Shown: positions 51,071-60,483 of the stretch, piece by piece
How positions within the stretch are numbered: the stretch's first letter is position 1
Layout of the letters: each line of letters begins with the position of its first letter
Assembly: GCA_947594425.1 (NCBI GenBank)
Contig: CANQED010000003.1
Span: forward strand, 143,793-207,792
Source of the DNA: an uncultured Ruminiclostridium sp.
Lineage (GTDB): Bacteria > Bacillota > Clostridia > Oscillospirales > Ruminococcaceae
Reading direction: 5' to 3'
DNA length: 64,000 nt
Position numbers and translations under genes: made by a program
The notes under the pieces: model-generated
What the model saw: the letters and a program-made list of their open reading frames with translations, nothing else
Told to the model about the DNA's origin: nothing
The model's database searches: none

Positions 51071-52153
51071 TCACACCGCCGAGGCGATAATATCTCCCAT
51101 CTCAGAGCAGGACACTTTCTTCATGTCCTCGCTCATAATGTCGCCGGTACGATAGCCGTCGGACAGCGCCTTGCTGACAGCCGCCTCTACAGCGTCCGCC
51201 TCGTCAGCCATATCAAAGCTATAGCGCAGCATCATAGCGGCGGAGAGTATAGTCGCTATAGGGTTAGCCTTATTCTGTCCCGCGATATCGGGGGCGGAGC
51301 CGCCGCTCGGCTCGTAAAGACCGAATTTGCTCTCGTTCATGCTTGCCGAGGCGAGCATACCGATAGATCCCGTTATCATACTTGCCTCGTCGGACAGTAT
51401 ATCGCCGAACATATTCTCTGTGACAAGCACGTCAAACTGCGCGGGGTCTTTTACAAGCTGCATTGCGGAATTGTCGACGAGCATATGCTCTAGCGTTACC
51501 TCGGGGTAGTCCTCAGCTACCTCGGTTATCACCTTTCTCCATAGGCGCGAGGACTCCAGCACGTTAGCCTTGTCTACGCTCGTCACCTTTTTGCGGCGCT
51601 TCATTGCCACGTCAAACGCCTTTATCGCTATGCGGCGTATCTCGCTCTCGCTGTATACGAGCGTGTCTGTTGCGACCTGCATGCCGTCAATAGTCTCGGT
51701 CTTCTTCTCGCCGAAATACAGTCCGCCGGTGAGCTCTCTCATGATGAGCATATCAAACCCGCGGTCGCTTATTTCCTTTTTGAGCGGGCAGGCTCCCGAC
51801 AGCTCGGGATATAGCACGCAGGGACGGAGATTGGCGAATAATCCTAAAGCCTTTCTTATGCCGAGCAGGCCCGCCTCGGGGCGCAGGTTAGGCGGCAGCT
51901 TATACCACGGAGACGTTGTCGTGTCCCCGCCGATAGAGCCCATAAGCACCGCGTCGGAGCGCTTGCACTCGTCTATAGTCTCCTGCGTCAGCGGCTCGCC
52001 GTTTACATCTATCGAGCAGCCGCCCATAAGCAGCTGGGTATACTCAAACTCGTGGCCGAATTTTGCCGCTACGGCGTCGAGCACCTTCATCGCCTCGGTG
52101 ATTATCTCGGGGCCGATACCGTCGCCCTTTATCACCGCTATTTTCTTTTTCAT
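51071..52153 (-). CDS. leuB: 3-Isopropylmalate dehydrogenase
   Basis: NAD-dependent oxidative decarboxylation of 3-isopropylmalate to 2-ketoisocaproate in leucine synthesis; may also act on methylmalate in the citramalate route. The protein has 360 residues. Motifs: GDGIGPEII, LFANLRP, MRELTGGLYFGEKK, the metal-binding DNSAMQLV with TENMFGDILSDEASM, and EPSGGSAPDIAGQNKANP. The ATG has AAGGAGG. It is the last gene of the branched-chain operon. Confidence 0.97.
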   Translation of the reverse strand: MKKKIAVIKGDGIGPEIITEAMKVLDAVAAKFGHEFEYTQLLMGGCSIDVNGEPLTQETIDECKRSDAVLMGSIGGDTTTSPWYKLPPNLRPEAGLLGIRKALGLFANLRPCVLYPELSGACPLKKEISDRGFDMLIMRELTGGLYFGEKKTETIDGMQVATDTLVYSESEIRRIAIKAFDVAMKRRKKVTSVDKANVLESSRLWRKVITEVAEDYPEVTLEHMLVDNSAMQLVKDPAQFDVLVTENMFGDILSDEASMITGSIGMLASASMNESKFGLYEPSGGSAPDIAGQNKANPIATILSAAMMLRYSFDMADEADAVEAAVSKALSDGYRTGDIMSEDMKKVSCSEMGDIIASAV

Positions 52154-52166
52154 ATCAAATGCCTCC

Positions 52167-52649
52167 TTATGCTTTAAGCGAATTGAGCAATCCGCCCTTG
52201 CTGATTATATCCTTTATAAATTCGGGGAAAGGCTCGGCGTGATAGCTCTTGCCCGTGGTGATATCGGTTATCTCCCCCGTGTCAAAGTCCACCGCGACCT
52301 CGTCGCCGTTTTGTATCTCACGCGCCGCCTCCTCGCACTCGAGGATAGCGAGCCCTATATTTATCGCGTTGCGGTAGAATATGCGGGCAAAAGTCCCCGC
52401 TATGACGCAGGATATGCCGCTCGCCTTAATCGCTATCGGGGCGTGCTCTCTCGAGCTGCCGCAGCCGAAATTCATTCCCGCTACTATTATATCGCCCTGC
52501 TTTACATTCTTGACAAAGTCCTTGTCTATGTCCTCCATACAGTGGCTCGCAAGCTCCTTATGGTCGGAGGTATTTAGGTATCTTGCGGGTATGATAACGT
52601 CGGTATCGACGTTGTCGTTATACTTATGTACTGTGCCCTGTGCTTTCAT
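52167..52649 (-). CDS. leuD: Isopropylmalate/citramalate isomerase small subunit
   Basis: 160 residues from the ATG at 52649 ([10 protein letters not shown]) after GAAAGGAAG; the track start overlaps the Dabb gene. Signature: [38 protein letters not shown]. It pairs with LeuC. The length fits the short LeuD type of Clostridia/archaea, which often serve both isopropylmalate and citramalate. It is separated from leuC by the Dabb gene. Confidence 0.95.
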   Translation of the reverse strand: MKAQGTVHKYNDNVDTDVIIPARYLNTSDHKELASHCMEDIDKDFVKNVKQGDIIVAGMNFGCGSSREHAPIAIKASGISCVIAGTFARIFYRNAINIGLAILECEEAAREIQNGDEVAVDFDTGEITDITTGKSYHAEPFPEFIKDIISKGGLLNSLKA

Positions 52650-52665
52650 ATCTATCTTCCTTTCG

Positions 52666-52971
52666 TTATTTTTCTTCAAAATCGGCGCATTTACGCATTT
52701 TGACGTAGGGGCGGACTATATTGTCCGCTATCTTTAGATGCTCGGGATGGACAGAATACGCCCTCAGCGCCGCCTCATTGTCAAAGGCGCTGTCGAGCAT
52801 AAGGCTGCCGTTTGACGAGCTGAGCAGGTCGGTTATCACCTTTATCTCAACTATGCCGTCTATCTTGCCCTTAAGCCCCTCGAGCCCCTGCTTAATCAGC
52901 GCCTTGCGCTCTTGCTTTTCGTCGTCGGAGAGCTCGTCCTTAAGATCCCATATTATTATATGCCGTACCAT
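52666..52971 (-). CDS. Dabb (stress-responsive A/B barrel) protein inside the leu operon
   Basis: The protein has 101 residues. Dabb-fold features: [59 protein letters not shown]-like end. Members form dimeric barrels; a few are enzymes or cyclases, most are unassigned. The start shares one base with the leuC stop (TGATG) and the gene is 16 bases before leuD, so it is made with the two isomerase subunits. A stabilising or assembly role for LeuCD is possible but speculative. Confidence 0.88.
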   Translation of the reverse strand: MVRHIIIWDLKDELSDDEKQERKALIKQGLEGLKGKIDGIVEIKVITDLLSSSNGSLMLDSAFDNEAALRAYSVHPEHLKIADNIVRPYVKMRKCADFEEK

Positions 52972-54227
52972 CAGTCAGTCCCCGTTATTTTGCCCGCTAT
53001 CGCGCTTGCCGCTGCGACTACGGGGCTTGCGAGGTATACCTCGCTGTCGACGTGTCCCATTCTTCCGACAAAGTTGCGGTTGGTGGTGGAAATTGCGCGC
53101 TCGCCCGCCGCGAGTATGCCCATATGCCCGCCGAGGCAGGGTCCGCAGGTCGGGGTGGAGAATACGCAGCCCGCGTTTATAAATATCTCTGCAAGCCCCT
53201 CCTTTATGCACTGCATATATACCTTTTGAGTGGCGGGGATAACTATACAGCGCACGCCCTTTGCTATATGCTTTCCATTAAGTATCTCGGCGGCGGCTCT
53301 CATATCGCTTATCCTGCCGTTGGTGCAGCTGCCGATAACCGCCTGATCTATCTTGATATCCTCTTTTATCTCGTCGACGGTCTTAGCGTTCTCGGGCAGG
53401 TGGGGGAAAGATACCGTCTGCTTTATCGTGCTAAGGTCGATATCGTATGTCTTTTGATATACCGCGTCGGGGTCGGGCTTAAATATCTGATACGGGCGGT
53501 CTGTTCTCTCTTTTACATATGCCTCGGTCAGCTCGTCCGCCTCGAATATCCCGTTTTTAGCTCCCGCCTCGATAGCCATATTGGCTATGCAGAGCCTGTC
53601 GTCGACCGAGAGCGATTTTAATCCCTCGCCGACAAATTCCATAGAGCGGTACAGCGCGCCGTCAACGCCTATCATACCTATGATATGTAAGATAACGTCC
53701 TTGCCGCTGACGTGCTTATTAAGCTTTCCGGTGAGGTTGAATTTTATTGCGCCGGGCACCTTGAACCACGCCTCGCCTGTCGCCATCCCGGCCGCCATAT
53801 CGGTCGAGCCCACGCCGGTAGAGAAAGCGCCGAGCGCTCCGTAGGTGCAGGTGTGGCTGTCCGCGCCTATGCACAGCTCGCCCGGGGCGATGAGCCCTTT
53901 CTCGGGGAGCAGGGCGTGCTCTATTCCCATATCGCCGACGTCATAATAATTCTTGATGTCGTATTTTCCCGCAAAGTCGCGGCACTGCTTGCACTGCGTC
54001 GCCGCCTTGATGTCCTTATTAGGGGTAAAGTGATCCATTACGAGGGATATTTTCTCCCTGTCAAACACCTTGTCAAAGCCCGCCTTATTAAACTCGTTGA
54101 TAGCGACGGGGCTTGTGATGTCGTTTCCGAGCACCATATCGAGCTTAGCTCTTATAAGCTGCCCCTCTCTCACACTGTCAAGTCCCGCGTGCTTTGCCAG
54201 TATCTTCTGGCTCATTGTCATTCCCAT
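52971..54227 (-). CDS. leuC: Isopropylmalate/citramalate isomerase large subunit
   Basis: A 418-residue aconitase-family subunit. [4Fe-4S] ligands are in the segment [20 protein letters not shown] and [20 protein letters not shown]-like and [16 protein letters not shown] complete the C-terminus. With LeuD it isomerises 2- to 3-isopropylmalate. The roughly 420-residue length is the HacA/LeuC2 type used in Clostridia and archaea, consistent with work on citramalate too, since cimA is the next gene upstream. Confidence 0.96.
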   Translation of the reverse strand: MGMTMSQKILAKHAGLDSVREGQLIRAKLDMVLGNDITSPVAINEFNKAGFDKVFDREKISLVMDHFTPNKDIKAATQCKQCRDFAGKYDIKNYYDVGDMGIEHALLPEKGLIAPGELCIGADSHTCTYGALGAFSTGVGSTDMAAGMATGEAWFKVPGAIKFNLTGKLNKHVSGKDVILHIIGMIGVDGALYRSMEFVGEGLKSLSVDDRLCIANMAIEAGAKNGIFEADELTEAYVKERTDRPYQIFKPDPDAVYQKTYDIDLSTIKQTVSFPHLPENAKTVDEIKEDIKIDQAVIGSCTNGRISDMRAAAEILNGKHIAKGVRCIVIPATQKVYMQCIKEGLAEIFINAGCVFSTPTCGPCLGGHMGILAAGERAISTTNRNFVGRMGHVDSEVYLASPVVAAASAIAGKITGTD

Positions 54228-54242
54228 TTTATAATGCCTCCT

Positions 54243-55805
54243 TTATTTATTGCCTTTTAACAGCATATATTCCAAAGAATCGGTCAGTGCGCTGACGCTC
54301 GCGCTTATGATGTCCTCGCTCGCGCCGACGGTCGTCCATACGTCGCTGCCGTCGCTGCTCTCTATAAGCACCCTCGTCACCGCGGCGGTGTCCTTTCCGC
54401 CGATAACTCTTACCTTATAGTCTATAAGGTGCATTTTGCCGAGCACGGGATAGAATACCTCGAGCGCCTTTCTGAGCGCCTTATCTATCGCGTTTACGGG
54501 TCCCTCGCCCTCGTCGGCGGTTATCTCGTAACGGTCTCCCACTCTCACCTTTATCACGGCGTTTGCCTTTTCCGCGCCGTTTTTGCCCTGAGAGGAGATG
54601 ACGTTATAATGCTCTATCTCAAAGTGCGGGGCAAATCTCCCGAGCTCGCGCAGTACCATCATATCAAAGCTCGCCTGAGCCGCCTCAAATAACAGCCCCT
54701 GCTGCTCGAGCGTTTTGAGCCGCGCGGTGACAGCCTTTGTCTCGGGGCTGTTCTTGTCGAGAGTAGGGTCAAAGCGCTTTAGCTCGGACAGTATGGCGGC
54801 TCGCCCCGATACCTCCGACAGCGGCAGACTGCGCTCGTTGCCCACGCTCTCGGGTGGGATATGCTCATAGCTGACGGGGTTCTTTGTTACGCCGTCCGCA
54901 TGCATCCCCGCCTTATGTGAGAATGCCGACGAGCCCGTAAACGGCATCGTTCTCGGCAGCTTAATATTGGCTATCTCTGCTATATACCTTGCCGTGTCGG
55001 TAAGCTGCGTAAGCTGTGCGCGCCCGATACAGCGGTCGGAGTATTTCAGCACGAGGTCGGCTATTACCGTGGCGAGGTTTGCGTTTCCGCAGCGCTCGCC
55101 TATCCCGATAAAGGTGCCCTGTATATGGTCCGCGCCCGCTCTGTACGCCGCTAAGGTACCCGCGACCGCTAAGCCGCCGTCGTCGTGGCAGTGTATGCCG
55201 ATACGCACGTCGGCGCGCTTTTTCGCCGCCTTAACTATGCGGGATATCTCCTCGGGCAGACAGCCTCCGCGCGTATCACACAGGGCGAGTACCTCCGCGC
55301 CCGCGCGCTGTGCGGTCATTAGCACCTCTTCGGCATAATCGGGGTCGTCCTTATACCCGTCAAAATAATGCTCCGCGTCAAATATCACCTTTCGCCCTCG
55401 GCTCTTAAGATAGGCGATGCTGTCGCGTATCATATCGAGATTTTCTCCCGCGGATACGCCTAATATCTCCTCCGCCTGCATCTTCCACGCCTTTCCGAAT
55501 ACCGCGACATACTCGGTGTCCGCCTTTATCAGCGCGGCGAGATTGCCGTCCTTGTCGGCGGGTATGCCCTTTCGCGCGGTCGAGCCGAAAGCCACCGCCT
55601 TTGCCCCGTAGGTCGGGCGTATTTTTTTAAAAAAGTCCAGATCCCTCGGGTTAGAAAACGGGTTGCCCGCCTCGATAAAATCTATGCCGAACTTATCCAG
55701 CGCCGAAAATATCTTCAGCTTATCGTCGAGCGAGAAGCTTATGCCCTCGCCCTGCGCCCCGTCCCTTAACGTCGAGTCGAACAGCTGCGTTCCTGCCGCC
55801 GACAT
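54243..55805 (-). CDS. cimA: (R)-Citramalate synthase
   Basis: Condenses pyruvate with acetyl-CoA to citramalate, giving 2-ketobutyrate for isoleucine without threonine. The protein has 520 residues. DRE-TIM catalytic STLRDGAQGEG, metal-binding HCHDDGGLAV, NLATVIADLVLKY, and AFSHKAGMHADGV. The C-terminal LeuA-dimer regulatory domain (RVGDRYEITADEGEGP, NAIDKALRKALEVFYP) is of the CimA type (TIGR00977), not LeuA. No leuA is present in the operon, so 2-isopropylmalate synthase must be elsewhere. The start is one base after the ilvN stop region. Confidence 0.93.
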   Translation of the reverse strand: MSAAGTQLFDSTLRDGAQGEGISFSLDDKLKIFSALDKFGIDFIEAGNPFSNPRDLDFFKKIRPTYGAKAVAFGSTARKGIPADKDGNLAALIKADTEYVAVFGKAWKMQAEEILGVSAGENLDMIRDSIAYLKSRGRKVIFDAEHYFDGYKDDPDYAEEVLMTAQRAGAEVLALCDTRGGCLPEEISRIVKAAKKRADVRIGIHCHDDGGLAVAGTLAAYRAGADHIQGTFIGIGERCGNANLATVIADLVLKYSDRCIGRAQLTQLTDTARYIAEIANIKLPRTMPFTGSSAFSHKAGMHADGVTKNPVSYEHIPPESVGNERSLPLSEVSGRAAILSELKRFDPTLDKNSPETKAVTARLKTLEQQGLLFEAAQASFDMMVLRELGRFAPHFEIEHYNVISSQGKNGAEKANAVIKVRVGDRYEITADEGEGPVNAIDKALRKALEVFYPVLGKMHLIDYKVRVIGGKDTAAVTRVLIESSDGSDVWTTVGASEDIISASVSALTDSLEYMLLKGNK

Positions 55806-55806
55806 A

Positions 55807-56280
55807 TCAGTCGCGCTCCAACGCGCATATGCCGGTGCGTACGAGCTTGTTTATCTTAAACGGCTTTAGCAGTCCGATAAACGAGTTTATCTTTTCGGGC
55901 TCGCCCGTAAGCTCGAGCATAAGCCCGTCCTCGCCGACGTTTACCACCTTAGCGCGGAAAAGATTTGCTATCTCGATTATCGGCTGGCGCGACGAGGGCG
56001 AATTGCCCGCGCGTATAAGTATATGCTCTCTGCACACCGCGTCGTGAAGTATCTTTACCTCGGACACGTCGTATAATTTGAGCAATTGCTTTTCTATCTG
56101 CTCTATAGTGCCGCTGTCGCCCTCGGTGACAATGGTCATGCGCGACAACGCGGGGTTCTCGGTCTCAGCCACGTTAAGGCTCTTTATATTATATCCTCTG
56201 CGGCTGAAAAGCCCCGTTACTCTGCCCAAAACGCCTATGCTGTTATCCACCAGCACGGACAGTACATATTGATCGGTCAT
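55807..56280 (-). CDS. ilvN: Acetolactate synthase small (regulatory) subunit
   Basis: The protein has 157 residues. An N-terminal ACT domain (LSVLVDNSIGVLGRVTGLFSRRGYNI) binds valine in relatives; the C-terminal ALS_ss_C domain has RQPIIEIANLFRAKVVNVG. It activates IlvB and gives feedback control. AAAGGAGAAG precedes the ATG, 16 bases after ilvB. Confidence 0.96.
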   Translation of the reverse strand: MTDQYVLSVLVDNSIGVLGRVTGLFSRRGYNIKSLNVAETENPALSRMTIVTEGDSGTIEQIEKQLLKLYDVSEVKILHDAVCREHILIRAGNSPSSRQPIIEIANLFRAKVVNVGEDGLMLELTGEPEKINSFIGLLKPFKINKLVRTGICALERD

Positions 56281-56296
56281 TTCTTCTCCTTTCGCC

Positions 56297-57988
56297 TCAG
56301 TCGTCGATAACTATATCGAGTATCGGCTCGGTGACGGACTTGCCCGCGGGCACCATCGGCAGGACGTTTATATCCCTGTCTATCCTTGCCTCGATAAGCA
56401 CGGGGGCGGTCTTAGATATTTCTATCGCCTTAGACAGCACATCCTCGCAGTCCGCCGCCTTTGTGAGAGCAAATGACTTTATGCCGAAAGCCTCGCCGAG
56501 CTTTACATAATCTGTCGGGCGATCGAGCGTCGTCTGAGAAAAATGCTTTTCGTAGAACAGCCTTTGCCACTGGCGCACCATACCGAGCACGTTATTGTTT
56601 ATCACAAGCTCGATAACCGGTATATTGTGCTTTGACAGGGTGACAAGCTCGTTTAAATTCATATGAAAGCTGCCGTCGCCCGCGACGTTTATCACAGTAC
56701 GCGAGGGGCAGGCGCATTTTGCGCCTATCGACGCTCCGAGCCCAAAGCCCATAGTGCCGAGCCCTCCGCTGGTTATCAGCTGACGCGGAAAGCGATATTT
56801 ATAATACTGCGCCGCCCACATCTGCGCCTGTCCGACCTCGGTGCAGATAAGCGCGTCTCCGCCCGTCAGGCGGTCTAAGGTCTCTATAAGCTGCTGCGGG
56901 GTAAGGTCGAGCTCTTTTGTCCCAACCTGCTTTACATTCAGCTCGCGGTCGGAGCATATGTTCTTTACCCACTCGGCGTGATCTTGCTGCGGCAACAGCT
57001 TAAGCAGCTTTTCTACCACGTCGGCGCTGTCGCCTATCACCTTGTGATACGCGGTGATATTCTTATTTATCTCGGCGGGGTCTATGTCGATATGCAGTAC
57101 CTTAGCCTTTTGGGCAAAGGTCGCGGGGTCGCCTATCACCCTATCCGAAAAGCGCGTGCCGATAGCTATGAACAGATCGCACTCGCTAAGTGCCTTAGCC
57201 GCCGCGGCGGTGCCGTGCATTCCGAGCATACCTATATATCTGCCGTCGGTCTGGTCATAGCAGCCCTGTGCCATAAGCGACGCAGACACGGGCGCGTCAG
57301 CGACCTTAGCGAGCTGCTTTAACACCTGTGCCCCACGGGGGTTATTTATCCCGCCGCCGCAGTAGATGTACGGGCGCTTACTCTCCTTTATCATCTCGAC
57401 CGCCTTTTGTATGCAGTCGTCTTGGTGGAGGGTTTTTATGGGGGTGTAGGGCTTGATCGGCTTATTTACAAAATCGGCGACCTTAGCGGTGACGTCCTTA
57501 GGCACATCGACGAGCACGGGACCCTTTCTCCCCTCGCTTGCTATGTAGAATGCCTCGCGGATAGTGTCCGCAAGCTTTTCTACGTCCTTGACGATAAAAT
57601 TATGCTTAGTTATCGGCATAGTGATGCCGGTTATGTCGACCTCCTGAAAGCTGTCGAGCCCGAGGAGCGCGCATGCGACGTTTCCGGTTATCGCCACCAT
57701 GGGCACACTGTCCATATACGCGGTGGCTATGCCGGTGACAAGGTTTGTCGCCCCCGGTCCCGAGGTCGCGATAACTACCCCCGTCTTTCCCGAGGCGCGC
57801 GCGTATCCGTCCGCCGCGTGGCTCGCGCCCTGCTCGTGCGCGGTAAGCACGTGCTTTATTTTGTCGGAGTATTTATACAGACTGTCGTATATATTCAGCA
57901 CAGCCCCGCCCGGGTAGCCGAACACCGTATCAACGCCTTGCTCTATCAGACATTCGCAGATAATATCGGCACCTGTCATCTTGCTCAA
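56297..57988 (-). CDS. ilvB: Acetolactate synthase large subunit
   Basis: The TPP- and FAD-dependent enzyme makes acetolactate or acetohydroxybutyrate. The protein has 563 residues. TPP glutamate region TAHEQGASHAADGYARASG, the FAD-domain TRFSDRVIGD, TPP/Mg motif GDGSFHMNLNEL with NNNVLGMVRQWQ. The first codon called is TTG at 57988, 10 bases after AAAGGA; an ATG 9 bases on (57979) is too far from the site. It heads the seven-gene operon and follows a strong promoter with a leader of only about 50 bases. Confidence 0.97.
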   Translation of the reverse strand: MSKMTGADIICECLIEQGVDTVFGYPGGAVLNIYDSLYKYSDKIKHVLTAHEQGASHAADGYARASGKTGVVIATSGPGATNLVTGIATAYMDSVPMVAITGNVACALLGLDSFQEVDITGITMPITKHNFIVKDVEKLADTIREAFYIASEGRKGPVLVDVPKDVTAKVADFVNKPIKPYTPIKTLHQDDCIQKAVEMIKESKRPYIYCGGGINNPRGAQVLKQLAKVADAPVSASLMAQGCYDQTDGRYIGMLGMHGTAAAAKALSECDLFIAIGTRFSDRVIGDPATFAQKAKVLHIDIDPAEINKNITAYHKVIGDSADVVEKLLKLLPQQDHAEWVKNICSDRELNVKQVGTKELDLTPQQLIETLDRLTGGDALICTEVGQAQMWAAQYYKYRFPRQLITSGGLGTMGFGLGASIGAKCACPSRTVINVAGDGSFHMNLNELVTLSKHNIPVIELVINNNVLGMVRQWQRLFYEKHFSQTTLDRPTDYVKLGEAFGIKSFALTKAADCEDVLSKAIEISKTAPVLIEARIDRDINVLPMVPAGKSVTEPILDIVIDD

Positions 57989-58046
57989 ATAGTATCAATC
58001 CTTTCGTTTTGTTTATCTCTTTTTGCTTTTTCGCATACCTATTATA

Positions 58047-58075
58047 ATAATACCACTATCGCGGCATTTTGTCAA
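58047..58075 (-). promoter_or_regulatory. Promoter of the ilv-leu operon
   Basis: Minus strand TTGACA (58075-58070), 17-base spacer, TATTAT (58052-58047). The short leader has no T-box, leader peptide or attenuator hairpin. The rest of the 257-base gap to the GH25 gene holds only the opposing promoter. Confidence 0.87.
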
Positions 58076-58180
58076 CACATTAAAACAGACCGCATTAGTG
58101 TGCTTTTTCCGCCGAAAAATCTGCCGCAAAGGCATATTTTGTGAAAAATCAAAGAAATTTTCGGATAACACAAAAATAAG

Positions 58181-58209
58181 TTGACAAACGGCGAAATTTA
58201 TGCGAAAAT
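58181..58209 (+). promoter_or_regulatory. Promoter of the GH25 gene
   Basis: TTGACA (58181-58186), 17-base spacer, GAAAAT (58204-58209). Confidence 0.72.
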
Positions 58210-58245
58210 ATTAAATAGAGTTTCTGTATTTCGGAGTGTGATAAT

Positions 58246-59670
58246 TTGGATATATATAAAAGGATAGCCGCCGTGCTGCTTACCGTAACGCTTGCGATAA
58301 GCATAGCGGCGCTCCCCGCGGCGGCCGCGAACACGGCGCTGTACTGGAACGGGCAGTCGGCGCTTTCGAGCGGCTGTACATATTACATAGACGGCAGCGT
58401 ATCGGTGAGCGGCAGCTTTACCCTCCCCGCAAGCTCAAAGATAATGCTCAGCCCCGGCTCGGTGCTTACCGTCCCGTCGGGCAGCTCGCTTACTCTTAAC
58501 GGCAATATGACCGCCGCGCGCGGCTCGCAGCTGTTGACCTCGGGTGAGCTTGTATTTGCGGCGGGATCGGACATAACGATAAGCGGCGAGCTGCTGTCCG
58601 CTAAGGGCGGCAGTATCGATATCAGCGGCGACCTTGTGCTTATGGGGTGCGGCTATGCGGAGCTTTACGGCGACACGGTGATAAACGAGGGCGGCAGGCT
58701 GTACTGTGACGGCGGGATAGCCTTTTCGGGCGGGCTCGAAAATTCGGGCAGCATTACGCTTAGCAACTATGCCGACATATTGTCGGATACGACCATAAGC
58801 GAGAACGGCAGCCTTTACTGCGCCGGCACGCTTAATATCAAAAAGGGCGGCAATGTCAAAAACTCGGGCACGGTGACGCTCGGCGAGGACGCGTTTTATT
58901 TGCTCGGCGGGACGTTTTTAAACGTGTCGGACGGGTATGTCGACGACGACCGCAATATGTACGAGCCGAGCGCCTTTGACGCGGCGAACATCGCGCTTTA
59001 TACCACTGACGCTATCAAGGGCATAGACGTTTCTATCTATCAGGACGATTATATCGACTGGAACAAGGTCAAGGCGTCTGGGGTAGAATTTGTTATGATA
59101 CGCAGCAGCATAGGCTATATCAGCGACGACGTACCTCAGCAGGCGGATCTTAATTTTGCCAAAAACGCCGCGGGTGCGATAAAGGCGGGGCTGAATGTCG
59201 GGGTATACCACTACCTCTACGCCGAGACGGTACAGGGCGCGCGCGACGAGGCTAAGTATATGCTTAATCTTATCAAGGATTATCCGATAAATTATCCTGT
59301 GGTATTAGATATAGAGGACAGCTGGTATCTGCGCAACAATTATTCGGCAAAGACGCTTACCGATATGACCGAGGCATTCTGCGACGAGATAAGGGACGCG
59401 GGCTATCTGCCCATGGTCTATTCTTACGCAAACTGGCTCAACACCAACCTAAATATGGACGATCTTAACGAGTACCCCGTATGGGTGGCTCACGTCGACA
59501 CCGACAAGCCCGCATACGACCGCCAGTACTTTATGTGGCAGTACAGCTGGGAGCAGAAGATCCCCGGCATAACCGACGAGAACGGCAAACAGCTCGACGT
59601 CGACGGGGATTATTCGTACGTGGATTTTGCTAAGTATATTAAGGATAATCATTTGAATGGGCTGCATTAA
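58246..59670 (+). CDS. Secreted GH25 muramidase with N-terminal beta-solenoid-like domain
   Basis: The protein has 474 residues and begins with TTG at 58246, 8 bases after GGAGTG. A signal peptide ends at LPAAAA. Residues 30-235 are rich in Gly/Ser with regular hydrophobic strands (SGSFTLPASSKIMLSPGS, GGRLYCDGGIAFSGG) in loose 15-20 residue repeats, like a right-handed beta-helix or a cell-surface filament. Residues 260-474 are a GH25 lysozyme domain: GIDVSIYQDDYIDW, FVMIRSSIGY, VGVYHYLYAET and the catalytic DIED, then MWQYSW. It should cut the MurNAc-GlcNAc bond of peptidoglycan outside the cell. No SH3 or choline-binding repeats are present. Confidence 0.92.
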   Translation: MDIYKRIAAVLLTVTLAISIAALPAAAANTALYWNGQSALSSGCTYYIDGSVSVSGSFTLPASSKIMLSPGSVLTVPSGSSLTLNGNMTAARGSQLLTSGELVFAAGSDITISGELLSAKGGSIDISGDLVLMGCGYAELYGDTVINEGGRLYCDGGIAFSGGLENSGSITLSNYADILSDTTISENGSLYCAGTLNIKKGGNVKNSGTVTLGEDAFYLLGGTFLNVSDGYVDDDRNMYEPSAFDAANIALYTTDAIKGIDVSIYQDDYIDWNKVKASGVEFVMIRSSIGYISDDVPQQADLNFAKNAAGAIKAGLNVGVYHYLYAETVQGARDEAKYMLNLIKDYPINYPVVLDIEDSWYLRNNYSAKTLTDMTEAFCDEIRDAGYLPMVYSYANWLNTNLNMDDLNEYPVWVAHVDTDKPAYDRQYFMWQYSWEQKIPGITDENGKQLDVDGDYSYVDFAKYIKDNHLNGLH

Positions 59671-59692
59671 AGGATGAGATAGAATATACAAG

Positions 59693-59723
59693 AAGAGCGC
59701 GGCAATTACACCGCGCTCTTTTT
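59693..59723 (+). terminator. Terminator after the GH25 gene
   Basis: AAGAGCGCGG and CCGCGCTCTT form a 10-base perfect stem with an 8-base loop, then TTTTTG. It also lies just after the facing acetyltransferase gene. Confidence 0.9.
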
Positions 59724-59731
59724 GTCTGTAC

Positions 59732-60473
59732 TCACTCCTTTTCCGTCTCGATGATCTCCTTACCTGTCAACGGCACGGGCTTAAACTTTTGTATCGTGCC
59801 GTCTGCGACGCCCTGCTTGACCGTGTCGATAAACTTCTCTAGCGGGGCGTCCGCCTCGATGTTAAAATCGGTAAAGCAGTAATCCCACCACTGCAGCTTG
59901 AGCATTTCCCAAATAATGTTATCGGGAAAGCGCATTTTGATCACTTTTGCGGGAACGCCGCCGACTATCGAATACGGCGGGACGTCCTTTGTCACGACCG
60001 CGCCGGTGGCGACGATCGCGCCGTCGTGGATCGTTATCCCCGGCTTTAATGCGCAGTGACTGCCTATCCACACGTCATTGCCGATCGTTATGCGGGGGGG
60101 GAGAAATAGGCTTAGCGAGCAATCCGTTCTTGCCCGTATCTTTTATACATTCCGAAAATATGACAAATTTTCTGTCACAAGTTACACTGGAATTAGCGAA
60201 ACGCCCATAAGGGTGCTGAGCTCCGAATATCCTGTTTCCGGCTGCGATACTGCTGTATCTTCCTATAACTGTATCTATTCTTAACGGTGACCAGGAGTAG
60301 GAAAAAGAGCCCATGGCGGACATGGCGTTTCCCGAAAAAACGCTATACGGCTCAATTACAGCCTTTGGATCGACAAATAGATTATCTCCGATCTTAAGTC
60401 TGTTTACCCCATTAAAGTCGGTAAAAGCCTTTCTTGATTTAAGCAATTCTAAAGTTTTTTCAGTAATTTTCAT
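59732..60473 (-). pseudogene. CatB-type hexapeptide acetyltransferase, frameshifted in a poly-G tract
   Basis: Two ORFs are halves of one gene of about 246 residues. The upstream half (60473-60075) has a left-handed beta-helix start (IGDNLFVDPKAVIEPYSVF, DTVIGRYSSIAAGN) and runs off in the wrong frame after LLAKPIS. The downstream half (from about 60073) continues with WIGSHCALKPGITIHDGAIV, VVTKDVPPYSIVGGVPAK and a C-terminal helix. Removing one base from the run of eight C (minus strand) joins them as ISPPRITIGNDVWIG, the normal xenobiotic/CatB acetyltransferase core. It is either a slipped tract (phase variation), a mutation or a sequencing error. It would acetylate a sugar in the surface-glycan locus. 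Confidence 0.85.
60094..60101. repeat. Homopolymer of eight G (eight C on the coding strand)
   Basis: It lies at the exact point where the acetyltransferase reading frame shifts; seven bases would restore the frame. Confidence 0.9.
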
Positions 60474-60483
60474 AATTTCCCGC

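Noticed and set aside
51570-52577. Plus-strand ORF of 335 residues
   Set aside because: Runs antisense across leuB and leuD, both clear by motif.
57989-58046. T-box or leader-peptide attenuator before ilvB
   Set aside because: The leader is only about 50 bases and has no hairpin, T-run or specifier-like structure.
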